From Thermohalobaculum sp039822785 (lineage in GTDB: Bacteria; Pseudomonadota; Alphaproteobacteria; Rhodobacterales; Rhodobacteraceae), in the NCBI GenBank assembly GCA_039822785.1, contig JBCBMO010000001.1, positions 372,001 through 436,000 of the forward strand: 64,000 nucleotides of DNA, in the 5' to 3' direction. Positions within the stretch are counted from its first letter, which is position 1. The number at the start of each line of letters is the position of its first letter. Of this stretch, positions 31,889-39,699 are shown in pieces. The notes under the pieces were generated by a model. It did not search any database. It was not told the origin of the DNA and saw only the letters and a list, made by a program, of their open reading frames with translations. The position numbers and the translations under genes were made by a program.

Positions 31889-32494
31889 CTATCCGCCGAG
31901 GCGGAAGCCCTCGCGCTCGATCTCGACGAAGGTTTTGCCGATTTGCCCGACCGGCGCGTAGAAGACCGAGTTCTTCGCCGCCGCCAGGTCGTCGAAGAAC
32001 GGCCCACCCCAAGGGGCGAGATGGGCGAAGAAGAAGTCTTTCTGGGTGCTGAGCGGCGCAGGCGCGCCAAAGCGGCCGCGGATCAGCCCGGCCATCATCT
32101 CGCAGAGCGACGCGATGTTGTCCTCGGGCTCGAACACATTCGGCGCCCGCTCGATCATCAGCCGACCCATGTCGGCGCGCAGCACCGCGAGCGGCTTCTC
32201 GTGCAGAAAACCGGTCATGTAGTAGCTGCCGTAGGGCAGCAGCTCGCCCCGGCCCACCCCGATGAAGAGATGGTGGAACTCGCGCTCGAGCGCGCGCTCG
32301 GTCGTTGCCCTTGCAACTCGAGAGAGAGCCCCGATCCCCTGGCCGAGCGGGGTGTCATCGCCGGTGAGCGCGCTGACCCGATCAATCAGATCCCGGGAGG
32401 GTGGTCGCGCCAGCAAAGCCCCGAGCAAATCGTAGACTTCGGCACGAAGGAGGTCTTCGTCGGCTACGCCATCCACAGCGTGCGGCTCTCCCAA
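31889..32494 (-). CDS. TorD/DmsD family molybdoenzyme chaperone
   Basis: This 201-residue all-helical protein is a TorD-like chaperone that protects the molybdoenzyme precursor and its Tat leader during cofactor insertion. Family features include the YDLLGALLARPPS N-terminal helix, EREFHHLFIGVGRGELLPYGSYY and EPEDNIASLCEMMAGLI. It starts with TTG at 32494, where a GGGAGG lies five to six bases upstream; a GTG at 32476 is an alternative. Its likely client is FdhA, encoded downstream. Confidence 0.88.
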   Translation of the reverse strand: MGEPHAVDGVADEDLLRAEVYDLLGALLARPPSRDLIDRVSALTGDDTPLGQGIGALSRVARATTERALEREFHHLFIGVGRGELLPYGSYYMTGFLHEKPLAVLRADMGRLMIERAPNVFEPEDNIASLCEMMAGLIRGRFGAPAPLSTQKDFFFAHLAPWGGPFFDDLAAAKNSVFYAPVGQIGKTFVEIEREGFRLGG

Positions 32495-32699
32495 GGCATC
32501 CTCCCACCTGCTTTTCGCAGTGTAGTTTCTGTTACCATATCGATACCGACTGATAGCAGGCCGGTCAAATGCCCCGGCAGTGTTTCGAATGACTACTTTG
32601 TCGCGGGTGGCAATACCGACTGAAAGTGGCCATGTTGAATGAATACGACTGTTTTAGTCGGAGAAATTTACTTGAGTAATATACTTGGAAAAGCGGCCG
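32495..32699. other. AT-richer non-coding gap in the fdh region
   Basis: This 205-base gap between the DUF3306 and TorD-like genes is less GC-rich than its surroundings. ATACCGACTGA occurs twice (32543-32553 and 32613-32623, 70 bases apart), and a related ATACGACTG lies near 32643. A short dyad, CGACT/AGTCG (32646-32660), is also present. It is probably the control region of the chaperone gene. Confidence 0.45.
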
Positions 32700-33347
32700 T
32701 CAGGACGGCTCAAAGCGCATCCGCCGGCGCCGCGCCGCCACCGGCTCCGTGGGCGCTTCGTCGGGGCGGGCCTCCGGCACAGTCTCCGCTGCAGCAACGG
32801 CATCGGCTGGCGTTGCCGGCGCATCGGTCTCGTCATCGGGGGACGGCGCGGGTGCTGCCGCTTCGTCCACCGCGTCGGCCCCTGTGTCGTCCCCTGTGTC
32901 GTCGTCGGAGGCAGTCATCTCATCCGGCGGCGCCTCGGCGCCATCGGCCACCGCCTCAGGATCGTCGCGAAAGCCGCGACCGACCTGCCAGGCCGTCTGC
33001 AGGTTCTCCACCACGGTCGCCGCGTCCGTGAAGTCCTCGCCATAGTCCAGGAGTTCATCCAGGTTGGCGAGCACGGGGTTGCTGCCCCAAAGCATGCGCA
33101 GGGCCCGGCGGCGCAGGTGGTGCGGCACAGCCTCCTTCATGAAGGCCGCGAAATCGTCACCGGGTTGCAGGCTCTCCGGCACCGGCAGGCCAAGCTCTTC
33201 GAGTAGTTCCTCTTCGGTCTTCTCCGCGACAGGCGCGGCCTCAGGCACCTCTGCCACCGGCGCCGCTGCCTCGGTCTCACGCTGGCGCTTCAGCCGCGAC
33301 CAACGCCCCAGAAAGCCGTCTTCACCGCTGTCTTCTGGCCGGCTCAA
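32700..33347 (-). CDS. DUF3306 family protein
   Basis: This 215-residue cytosolic protein matches DUF3306, found in FDH3-type clusters. It begins with FLGRWSRLKRQ, has the conserved core DDFAAFMKEAVPHHLRRRALRMLW and ends with a long acidic, alanine/proline-rich tail. The HLRRRALRMLWGSNPVLANLD segment is the family signature. Function is unknown; a role in formate dehydrogenase assembly or electron transfer is inferred from gene context. It appears to start with TTG at 33347, overlapping the DUF3305 stop by four bases (TTGA), with GAAGGACGG upstream. Confidence 0.85.
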   Translation of the reverse strand: MSRPEDSGEDGFLGRWSRLKRQRETEAAAPVAEVPEAAPVAEKTEEELLEELGLPVPESLQPGDDFAAFMKEAVPHHLRRRALRMLWGSNPVLANLDELLDYGEDFTDAATVVENLQTAWQVGRGFRDDPEAVADGAEAPPDEMTASDDDTGDDTGADAVDEAAAPAPSPDDETDAPATPADAVAAAETVPEARPDEAPTEPVAARRRRMRFEPS

Positions 33348-34021
33348 TGCAGCCGTCCTTCGCCGGGCAGCTGAACCGGCCCCTCCGCCTCGTCATAGAG
33401 CGGCTCCTCGTCGAGCTCGGGCTCCGCGAGTGCGGCGCGGCGGCCGGCCGGGCTTCGGAACACGTCGTTGGGCATGACGCGGCGATCGCCTCGGCCGTCC
33501 TCCACGGTGTCGGTCTCGACACGGTCGCGGCGGCGCTTCTTGAAGACCTCCTCGACGTGATGGCGCCCCACGAAGTCCGAGATCCAGCCCACCAGGGCCG
33601 GGGGCATGGCGATGCGCTCGACACTCTCCTCCCCGCTGTCGGCATAGTCCTGCGCCTCATAGGGCGAGGCCGTCACCAGGAAGGGCACCAGGGGAAATTC
33701 CTCCGGCGCCTGCCCCTCGTTGGGGCGCAGCACGACGAAGACCACCGGGGGCTCGCCGGCCAGGGCCACGCGATAGGGCTCGGTCTCCTTGCGGTGCAGG
33801 GTCAGCGGCAGGGTCGCGGCATGGAACTCCGCGGCGCCGTCTTCCTCGCGCAGCAGCGCCCAATCGGCTGGGGCGGCACCGGGCAGCACAGCCACCGCGC
33901 GCCAGATCCACTTCTGCCAGCGGGTCACGCCAGGCTGACGGCGCAACACGACACCAAGCTGGATCGTGGCCTCCCGTTCCTCCGGCGCCGCCGGAGAGGG
34001 TTTTTCTGCGATGCCTGACAC
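33344..34021 (-). CDS. DUF3305 family protein
   Basis: This 225-residue protein matches DUF3305, the usual partner of DUF3306 in FDH3 clusters. Family features are LGVVLRRQPGVTRWQKWIWRA near the N-terminus, FHAATLPLTLHRKETEPYRVAL and VFVVLRP. The acidic C-terminus is poorly conserved. It starts with GTG at 34021 with a GGGAGGT ribosome-binding site, which is better than a longer in-frame extension. It is cotranscribed with DUF3306 and divergent from the poly-ferredoxin operon. Confidence 0.87.
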   Translation of the reverse strand: MSGIAEKPSPAAPEEREATIQLGVVLRRQPGVTRWQKWIWRAVAVLPGAAPADWALLREEDGAAEFHAATLPLTLHRKETEPYRVALAGEPPVVFVVLRPNEGQAPEEFPLVPFLVTASPYEAQDYADSGEESVERIAMPPALVGWISDFVGRHHVEEVFKKRRRDRVETDTVEDGRGDRRVMPNDVFRSPAGRRAALAEPELDEEPLYDEAEGPVQLPGEGRLH

Positions 34022-34220
34022 GCCACCTCCCGATTTGTTGTTACACGCAACTTTAGACGCCCGGCGCGGAAATGAAAGACGAGAACGAGGCGGCGCTTCA
34101 TCCCGCGGAAAATGCCTCGACTGCCGTGCCTTGCCCGCGCGGTCGTTTGTCCTTATCCACAACTTTCAAGAAGATGAACTGCGACGACCGCAGATCGCCA
34201 GACACCCTTAGGGAGGGAGC

Positions 34221-36227
34221 ATGGGAAGTCAGCATCGCCGCATTCTGCTCTGTGATTGCGCCGGCACCTTCGCTCCCGACGGTGAGAGCATCGAGGCGGC
34301 GACCGGGCGCACGAGCCCGCAGATCTTCACGGATCTCTGCGGCAGCCAGCAAAAGCACCTGACCGCGGCCATGGCGGAGGGCGAGGTCGTCGTCGCCTGC
34401 GCCCAGATGGCCGATCTCTTCGCCGATCTGGCTGAGGAGGCAGGCGTAAAAGCCCCGCTCAGCATCGATATCCGCGATCGCGCGGGCTGGACCGATCAGG
34501 CTTCGCTCGCCCTCACGGGCCCCAAGCAGGCAGCACTGATCGCCGCCGCCAGCGTCAGCGCGCCGCCCACCCCGCTGATGGAGGTGACGAGCGAGGGGCT
34601 CTGCCTGATCCTCGCCGACACCACGACCGGCGCGGAGGCGGCGGGCGCCCTGGCCGAGCCGCTGTCGGTGACCGTCCTCAGCACCGACGGGGAGGCGCCG
34701 GTCGATGCCCCCGCAGGCTGGGACCTCGCCCGCGGCCAGGTCCGCCGGGCGAGCGGCGCCTTCGGCACCTTCACGCTCGACGTCGCCGGGTATGCGCCGC
34801 TGTCGCCCGCCGGGCGCGGCGCGCTGGCCTTCGCCGCGCCGCGCGATGGGGTCAAGACGTCCTGCGACGTGATCCTGGACCTGACCGGCGGCGACCCGCT
34901 GTTCCCCGCGCATGAGAAGCGTGACGGCTATCTGCGCGCCGATCCCCGCAGCCCCGGCGCCGTGGCCAAGGCCATCGGCGAGGCGCGCGAGATGGTCGGC
35001 AGCTTCGAGAAGCCGCTGCATATCCGCGTGACCGAGAGCCTTTGCGCGCACCAACGGGCCGGCCAGACGGGCTGCACGCGCTGCCTTACGCTCTGCCCCA
35101 CCGGCGCGATCACCGTCGCGCCGGGCGACGGGGTGGAGGCCATCAGCCTCGACCCCCACGTCTGTGCCGGCTGCGGCGCCTGCGCCGCGGTCTGCCCCTC
35201 CGGCGCGATCCTCTACGACGACCCGCCGGTGGAGGCGATGTTCCGCAGCCTGCGCGTCATGGCTGATGCCTGGCGCGCGGCAGGCGGTGACGCAAAGGTC
35301 GGCCCGCCGCGCCTGCTGGTCCACGATGACACCCACGGGGCCGAGATGATCCGCCTGGCAGCGCGCCACGGCGACGGCCTGCCGGCGGATGTGATCCCGC
35401 TCGAGACCCGAGCCACCGCCGCCTTCGGCCATGCCGAAATGCTCGTGACCCTCGCCCTCGGCTACAGCGCCGTCACGGTGCTCGCCGGCCCCAAGACCGA
35501 CGTGGAGACGCTCGGCCGCGAGATCGACCTGGCCGAGGCCATCGCGGCCGGTGCCGGGGTGCCCGCGGGCCGGCTGAGCGTCATCGAGCCCAGCGACCCG
35601 GACGCCATGGCCGAGGCACTGCGTGAGACCGTGCCCGCGCCCCTAAGCCTGGAGCCGATCCTGGCCTCCGGCGGCCGGCGCGACGGTGTCAGGCTCGCCG
35701 CCAAGGCGCTGGCAGGCAGCGAGCCCGAGGCGCCGATCGCCCTGCCCGACGGCGCGCCCTACGGCGCCGTGCTGGTGAACCAAGATAGCTGCACGCTCTG
35801 CCTCTCCTGCGCGGGCCTCTGCCCCACCGGGGCGTTGATGGACAACCCCGACCGCCCCGAGCTGAGCTTCCGCGAGGAAGCCTGTATCCAGTGCGGCATC
35901 TGCGAGACCATCTGCCCGGAGGAGGCGATCGCGCTACAGCCCCAGCTCGATCTGTCGGACGATGTCCTCCGCCCGCGCGTGCTGAAGGCCGAAGAGCCCT
36001 TCGCCTGCATCGAGTGCGGCGCCCTGTTCGGCGTGAAATCGACCGTCGAGAAGATCGTGGCCAAGCTCGAAGGCAACCACGCGCTGTTCACGAACTCCGA
36101 CAACGTGCGCCTGATCCAGATGTGCGACGACTGCCGGGTCAAGGTGCAGTTCAAGTCGACCGACAACCCCTTCGCCGGCGGGCAGCGACCCCTGCCCCGC
36201 ACGACCGACGACTATCTCAAGCAGTAA
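34221..36227 (+). CDS. Multi-cluster 4Fe-4S protein of formate dehydrogenase locus
   Basis: This 668-residue cytosolic protein heads the plus-strand operon. The N-terminal region has cysteines and an HdrA-like look (LLCDCAGTF, DLCGSQQKHL, VACAQM). Four ferredoxin-like motifs follow: CTRCLTLCPTGAI, CAGCGACAAVCPSGAI, CTLCLSCAGLCPTGAL and CIQCGICETICPEEAI. A C-terminal CIECG with MCDDCR could form another metal site. It may carry electrons or help cluster insertion for formate dehydrogenase. Its association with DUF3305/DUF3306 clusters is recurrent, but its biochemistry is not established. AGGGAGGG precedes the ATG. Confidence 0.85.
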   Translation: MGSQHRRILLCDCAGTFAPDGESIEAATGRTSPQIFTDLCGSQQKHLTAAMAEGEVVVACAQMADLFADLAEEAGVKAPLSIDIRDRAGWTDQASLALTGPKQAALIAAASVSAPPTPLMEVTSEGLCLILADTTTGAEAAGALAEPLSVTVLSTDGEAPVDAPAGWDLARGQVRRASGAFGTFTLDVAGYAPLSPAGRGALAFAAPRDGVKTSCDVILDLTGGDPLFPAHEKRDGYLRADPRSPGAVAKAIGEAREMVGSFEKPLHIRVTESLCAHQRAGQTGCTRCLTLCPTGAITVAPGDGVEAISLDPHVCAGCGACAAVCPSGAILYDDPPVEAMFRSLRVMADAWRAAGGDAKVGPPRLLVHDDTHGAEMIRLAARHGDGLPADVIPLETRATAAFGHAEMLVTLALGYSAVTVLAGPKTDVETLGREIDLAEAIAAGAGVPAGRLSVIEPSDPDAMAEALRETVPAPLSLEPILASGGRRDGVRLAAKALAGSEPEAPIALPDGAPYGAVLVNQDSCTLCLSCAGLCPTGALMDNPDRPELSFREEACIQCGICETICPEEAIALQPQLDLSDDVLRPRVLKAEEPFACIECGALFGVKSTVEKIVAKLEGNHALFTNSDNVRLIQMCDDCRVKVQFKSTDNPFAGGQRPLPRTTDDYLKQ

Positions 36228-36270
36228 GCTGAGCCAGAGAACGAGCCTGAGCCAACCCGGAGCCGAGACG

Positions 36271-36468
36271 ATGTCCGAAGACGCGTTCAACATGTCGATG
36301 CGCAAATTCCTCAAGCAGGTGGGCGTCACCTCGCAGCAGGAGATCGAGAAGGCGATGCGCGCGGCGAGCCCCAGCGCCCCGGTCAAGGCCAAGGTCGTCG
36401 TCTCGATCCCCGAGATCGGGCTGGAGCATGTGGTCGAGGGCGAGATCATCCCCGGAGACAGCGCATGA
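36271..36468 (+). CDS. DUF6494 family small protein
   Basis: This 65-residue protein (MSEDAFNMSMRKFLKQVGVT...) has an N-terminal helical part and a C-terminal beta-like VKAKVVVSIPEIGLEHVVEGEI stretch. It matches DUF6494, seen next to Mrp genes in formate dehydrogenase loci. Function unknown. A GGAG lies upstream, and its stop codon overlaps the Mrp start as ATGA. Confidence 0.78.
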   Translation: MSEDAFNMSMRKFLKQVGVTSQQEIEKAMRAASPSAPVKAKVVVSIPEIGLEHVVEGEIIPGDSA

Positions 36469-37589
36469 GCGTGACCCGTGAGGAGGTGATCGCCGCCCTC
36501 TCGTCCATCGTCGACCCGGGCCAGGGCCGTGACATCGTGAGCGCGGAAATGGCCAAGGCCGTCTCGGTCGCCGAGAGCGATGAGGGCGCCCGCGTGAGCT
36601 TCGTCATCGAGGTGGACCCCGCCAAGGGCGAGGCGATGGAGCCCGTCCGTGCCGCCGCGCAAGCGGCCGTGGAGCGGCTGCCTGGCGTGAAGGGCGTTTC
36701 TGCCGTGCTGACCGCCCACTCCGGCGCCGGGGAGGCGCCGCGCCCGCGCGACGCCAAGCAACTGCCCAAGGGCCCGCCGCCGGAGCTGAACATCGGCCGC
36801 AAGAAGCCTGCCGCCCCCGCCGACAAGCGGATCCCGGGCGTGGACAAGATCATCGCCATCGCCTCCGGCAAGGGCGGCGTGGGCAAGTCGACGGTCTCTG
36901 CCAACCTCGCGGTGGCCCTCGCCGCCCAAGGCAAGCGCGTGGGGCTATTGGACGCCGATGTCTACGGGCCTTCGCAGCCGCGGATGCTTGGGATCTCCGG
37001 CCGCCCCTCCAGCCCCGACGGCAAGATCATCCTGCCGCTGCGCAACCACGGCGTCACCGTCATGTCCATCGGCTTCATGGTGGCCGAGGGCGAGGCGGTG
37101 GTCTGGCGCGGTCCGATGCTGATGGGCGCCCTGCAGCAGATGCTGGGCCAGGTGCAGTGGGGCCGCCTCGACGTGCTGCTCGTCGATCTGCCGCCCGGCA
37201 CCGGCGACGTGCAGCTCACGCTCTCCCAAAAGGCCGAGGTGAATGGCGCCCTCGTGGTGTCGACGCCCCAGGACATCGCACTGCTCGATGCCCGCAAGGC
37301 CATCGACATGTTCAAGAAGACCGAGGTGCCGGTGCTCGGCGTCATCGAGAACATGGCCACCTTCTGCTGCCCCCAGTGCGGACATGAGACGCATATCTTC
37401 GGCAAGGGCGGCGCGAAGGCAGAGGCAGAGCGGATCGGCGCGCCCTTCCTGGGCGAAGTCCCGCTCGACCTCGCGATCCGGGAGGCCGGCGACGGCGGCG
37501 CGCCTATCGTGGCAGCCAAGCCCGCCAGCCCCCAGGCGCGCGCCTTCATGGACATCGCGCAGAACCTGATCGACATGGGGACGGTGTGA
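36465..37589 (+). CDS. Mrp/ApbC/NBP35 family Fe-S cluster carrier ATPase
   Basis: This 374-residue protein carries and transfers [4Fe-4S] clusters. It has an N-terminal MIP18/DUF59-like domain (TREEVIAALSSIVDPG), a deviant Walker A SGKGGVGKST and the C-terminal CPQC cluster-binding motif in FCCPQCGHETHIFGKGG. Overlap with both neighbours suggests translational coupling. In this context it probably supplies clusters to formate dehydrogenase or the poly-ferredoxin. Confidence 0.93.
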   Translation: MSVTREEVIAALSSIVDPGQGRDIVSAEMAKAVSVAESDEGARVSFVIEVDPAKGEAMEPVRAAAQAAVERLPGVKGVSAVLTAHSGAGEAPRPRDAKQLPKGPPPELNIGRKKPAAPADKRIPGVDKIIAIASGKGGVGKSTVSANLAVALAAQGKRVGLLDADVYGPSQPRMLGISGRPSSPDGKIILPLRNHGVTVMSIGFMVAEGEAVVWRGPMLMGALQQMLGQVQWGRLDVLLVDLPPGTGDVQLTLSQKAEVNGALVVSTPQDIALLDARKAIDMFKKTEVPVLGVIENMATFCCPQCGHETHIFGKGGAKAEAERIGAPFLGEVPLDLAIREAGDGGAPIVAAKPASPQARAFMDIAQNLIDMGTV

Positions 37590-38341
37590 TGGTGGGGGCC
37601 GGCACGCTGCCCGACGGGCTGGCGGCCCCCGGCGCCGAGCCGGTCTTCCCGCCCCGTCTGCGCGGCGAACGGGCCGACAGCCAGTCGCCGATCGATCTCG
37701 CCTGCCAGCGCGCCGCCATCGGCATCGACCCCGGGCTGATCACCTGGCGGATCAGCGCCGAGCGGATCGAGGCAGCAATCGTGCTTGCACCGGAGCAACC
37801 GCTCGCCGCGGCCATGGGGGTGGTGCTGACCATCGGCAATGCCTTCGCCGATGCGCTCGGCGCGCTCTCCCCGCCCGAGGTCGCGGTCCAGTACGACTGG
37901 CCCGGCGGACTGCGCATCAATGGCGGGCGTGCAGGCGAGATCACGGCCCGCGCCGCCACGACCGACCCGGCGGCGGAGCCCGACTGGCTGGTGGTCGGCA
38001 TCGCCGTCAACATCCTGCCCCCCGCCGCCCCCACGGGCGACATCGAGACCGATACGACCGGCCTCATGGCCGAGGGCTGCGGCGAGGTCGGCCCCGTCGC
38101 ACTGATCGAGAGCTGGTCGCGCCACAGTCTGGTCTGGCTCAACCGCTTCGAGGAAGAGGGCCTTGCCCCCATCCATCGCGACTGGACCGGCAAGGCCTGG
38201 CGTCTGGGCGAGGCGGTGCCCAAGACCTCCCCCTGGGCGCCGGGGCTTTTCGTGGGCCTCGACGAACTCGGCGGCATGCTGGTGCGCCAGGACGGCGCCA
38301 CCCGGCTGATCCCGCTGACCGCCATGCTGGAGACGTCATGA
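37589..38341 (+). CDS. Degenerate biotin/lipoate ligase-fold protein (DUF4444)
   Basis: This 250-residue protein resembles biotin/lipoate protein ligases with a C-terminal DUF4444 domain. The substrate-binding region reads YDWPGGLRINGGRAGEI (residues 102-118), where active ligases have KWPND and a catalytic Lys in GRKxxG; here Lys is replaced. The GRGRRGR adenylate-binding loop is absent. It therefore probably does not biotinylate or lipoylate. Its place between Mrp and DUF6505 genes suggests a role in formate dehydrogenase maturation. It starts within the mrp stop codon (TGATG). Confidence 0.72.
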   Translation: MVGAGTLPDGLAAPGAEPVFPPRLRGERADSQSPIDLACQRAAIGIDPGLITWRISAERIEAAIVLAPEQPLAAAMGVVLTIGNAFADALGALSPPEVAVQYDWPGGLRINGGRAGEITARAATTDPAAEPDWLVVGIAVNILPPAAPTGDIETDTTGLMAEGCGEVGPVALIESWSRHSLVWLNRFEEEGLAPIHRDWTGKAWRLGEAVPKTSPWAPGLFVGLDELGGMLVRQDGATRLIPLTAMLETS

Positions 38342-38823
38342 CCAAGCTCGCCCGGACGCTCCGCTTCGACGACAGCGATCTCAACGTGTTCGAGACGGCG
38401 GCGGAGCCTGACGAATGGGCGGTCTCGGGCGCCTTTGCCTTCTCCGACGCCACCGAAGACATGCTGACCGGCAAGACGCGCCAGGCCTTCGCCAACGGCT
38501 GGCTGGGGCTGGAGAGCTTTGGGCGCGCGACCTTCGTCGCCGTGAGCCAGATCGAACCCGCGGAGTACGAGGCGCAGATCGACCGCCTGGCCGCGCATTT
38601 CGTCGAGGTCTGGGGCGCCCCCGACCACGCCGCCGCTCGGCCTGTGGCGGCTGAGGAACTCGCCTTTATGGCCTCGATCTGCGCCGACCACACCCCCAAC
38701 ACCCTGTTGGTCGTCGAGCGGAAGCTGGTCGAGACCGGCGTGTCGGAGGGGTTCAGGGCCATCGCGCCCAAGGAAGCGACGCTGGATCTGGTCGCGGTGC
38801 ACGGCAGCCTGGACGAGACATGA
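38338..38823 (+). CDS. DUF6505 family protein
   Basis: This 161-residue soluble protein matches DUF6505, which occurs next to the degenerate ligase in formate dehydrogenase loci. Segments include LARTLRFDDSDLNVFE and WAVSGAFAFSD. Function unknown. It overlaps both neighbours by four bases (ATGA), consistent with translational coupling. Confidence 0.78.
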   Translation: MTKLARTLRFDDSDLNVFETAAEPDEWAVSGAFAFSDATEDMLTGKTRQAFANGWLGLESFGRATFVAVSQIEPAEYEAQIDRLAAHFVEVWGAPDHAAARPVAAEELAFMASICADHTPNTLLVVERKLVETGVSEGFRAIAPKEATLDLVAVHGSLDET

Positions 38824-39695
38824 GCGCGATCCGGCGGGTCGCCGTCCTCGGCACCGGGATCATGGGCGCACCCATGGCCCGGAACCTCGCCGCGGCGGGC
38901 TTTGAGCTAACAGTGTGGAACCGCTCCGCGGCCAAGGCCGAAGCACTGGCGGACGTGGCGACGGTGGCTGAGAGCGCCAGCGCGGCTGTCGCAGGCGCCG
39001 AGGTCGTGATCACCATGCTGGCGGATGGCGCGACCGTCGCCTCGGTCATCCTGGGCCAGGACCTTGGCCAGGCCGCGCCGGACGCGCTCTTTATCGACAT
39101 GTCCTCCATCGAGCCTGCCACGGCGCGCGATATCGCGGCGGGGCTGGCGGATCACGGCGGCCGCGCCATCGACGCGCCGGTCTCGGGCGGGGAGCCCGGC
39201 GCGGTTGCAGGGACGCTCGCGATCATGGCCGGCGGTGCAGCGGAGGATGTCGCCGCGGCCGCCCCGGTCTTCGCGCCGCTCGGCACCGTCACCCATGTCG
39301 GGCCCCACGGCACCGGTCAGCTCGCCAAGCTCGCGAACCAGGCCATCGTGGGCATCACCATCGGCGCGGTCGCGGAGGCGCTCACCCTGGCCGAGGCTGG
39401 CGGTGCGAACCCCGAGACCGTGCGCCAGGCCATCGCCGGGGGCTTCGCCGGCTCCCCGATCCTGGAGAACCACGGCGCGCGGATGCTGCGCGGACAGTTC
39501 GACCCGGGCGGGCTGGTGACCACCCAGCTCAAGGACATGGACAACGCCCTCGCCGCTGCCGCCGCCGCCGGGATCGACCTGCCGCTCACCCGCCAGGCGC
39601 GCGCGGCCTATGAGGAACTGGCCAGTGACCTCGGGCGGGGCGACCGGGATCACGCCGCCTATTGGCTATGGCTGCGGGAGCGGGCGGGCGCCTAA
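38820..39695 (+). CDS. NAD(P)-dependent 3-hydroxyacid dehydrogenase family protein
   Basis: This 291-residue beta-hydroxyacid dehydrogenase has the Rossmann GTGIMGAPMARNL motif, FIDMSSIEPATA, the substrate-binding DAPVSGGEPGA loop and the catalytic Lys region GQLAKLANQ. It resembles 3-hydroxyisobutyrate, tartronate-semialdehyde and glyoxylate reductases; the substrate cannot be fixed. It is the last gene of the plus-strand formate dehydrogenase operon and overlaps DUF6505 by four bases. Its link to formate metabolism may be incidental. Confidence 0.9.
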   Translation: MSAIRRVAVLGTGIMGAPMARNLAAAGFELTVWNRSAAKAEALADVATVAESASAAVAGAEVVITMLADGATVASVILGQDLGQAAPDALFIDMSSIEPATARDIAAGLADHGGRAIDAPVSGGEPGAVAGTLAIMAGGAAEDVAAAAPVFAPLGTVTHVGPHGTGQLAKLANQAIVGITIGAVAEALTLAEAGGANPETVRQAIAGGFAGSPILENHGARMLRGQFDPGGLVTTQLKDMDNALAAAAAAGIDLPLTRQARAAYEELASDLGRGDRDHAAYWLWLRERAGA

Positions 39696-39699
39696 GCTC

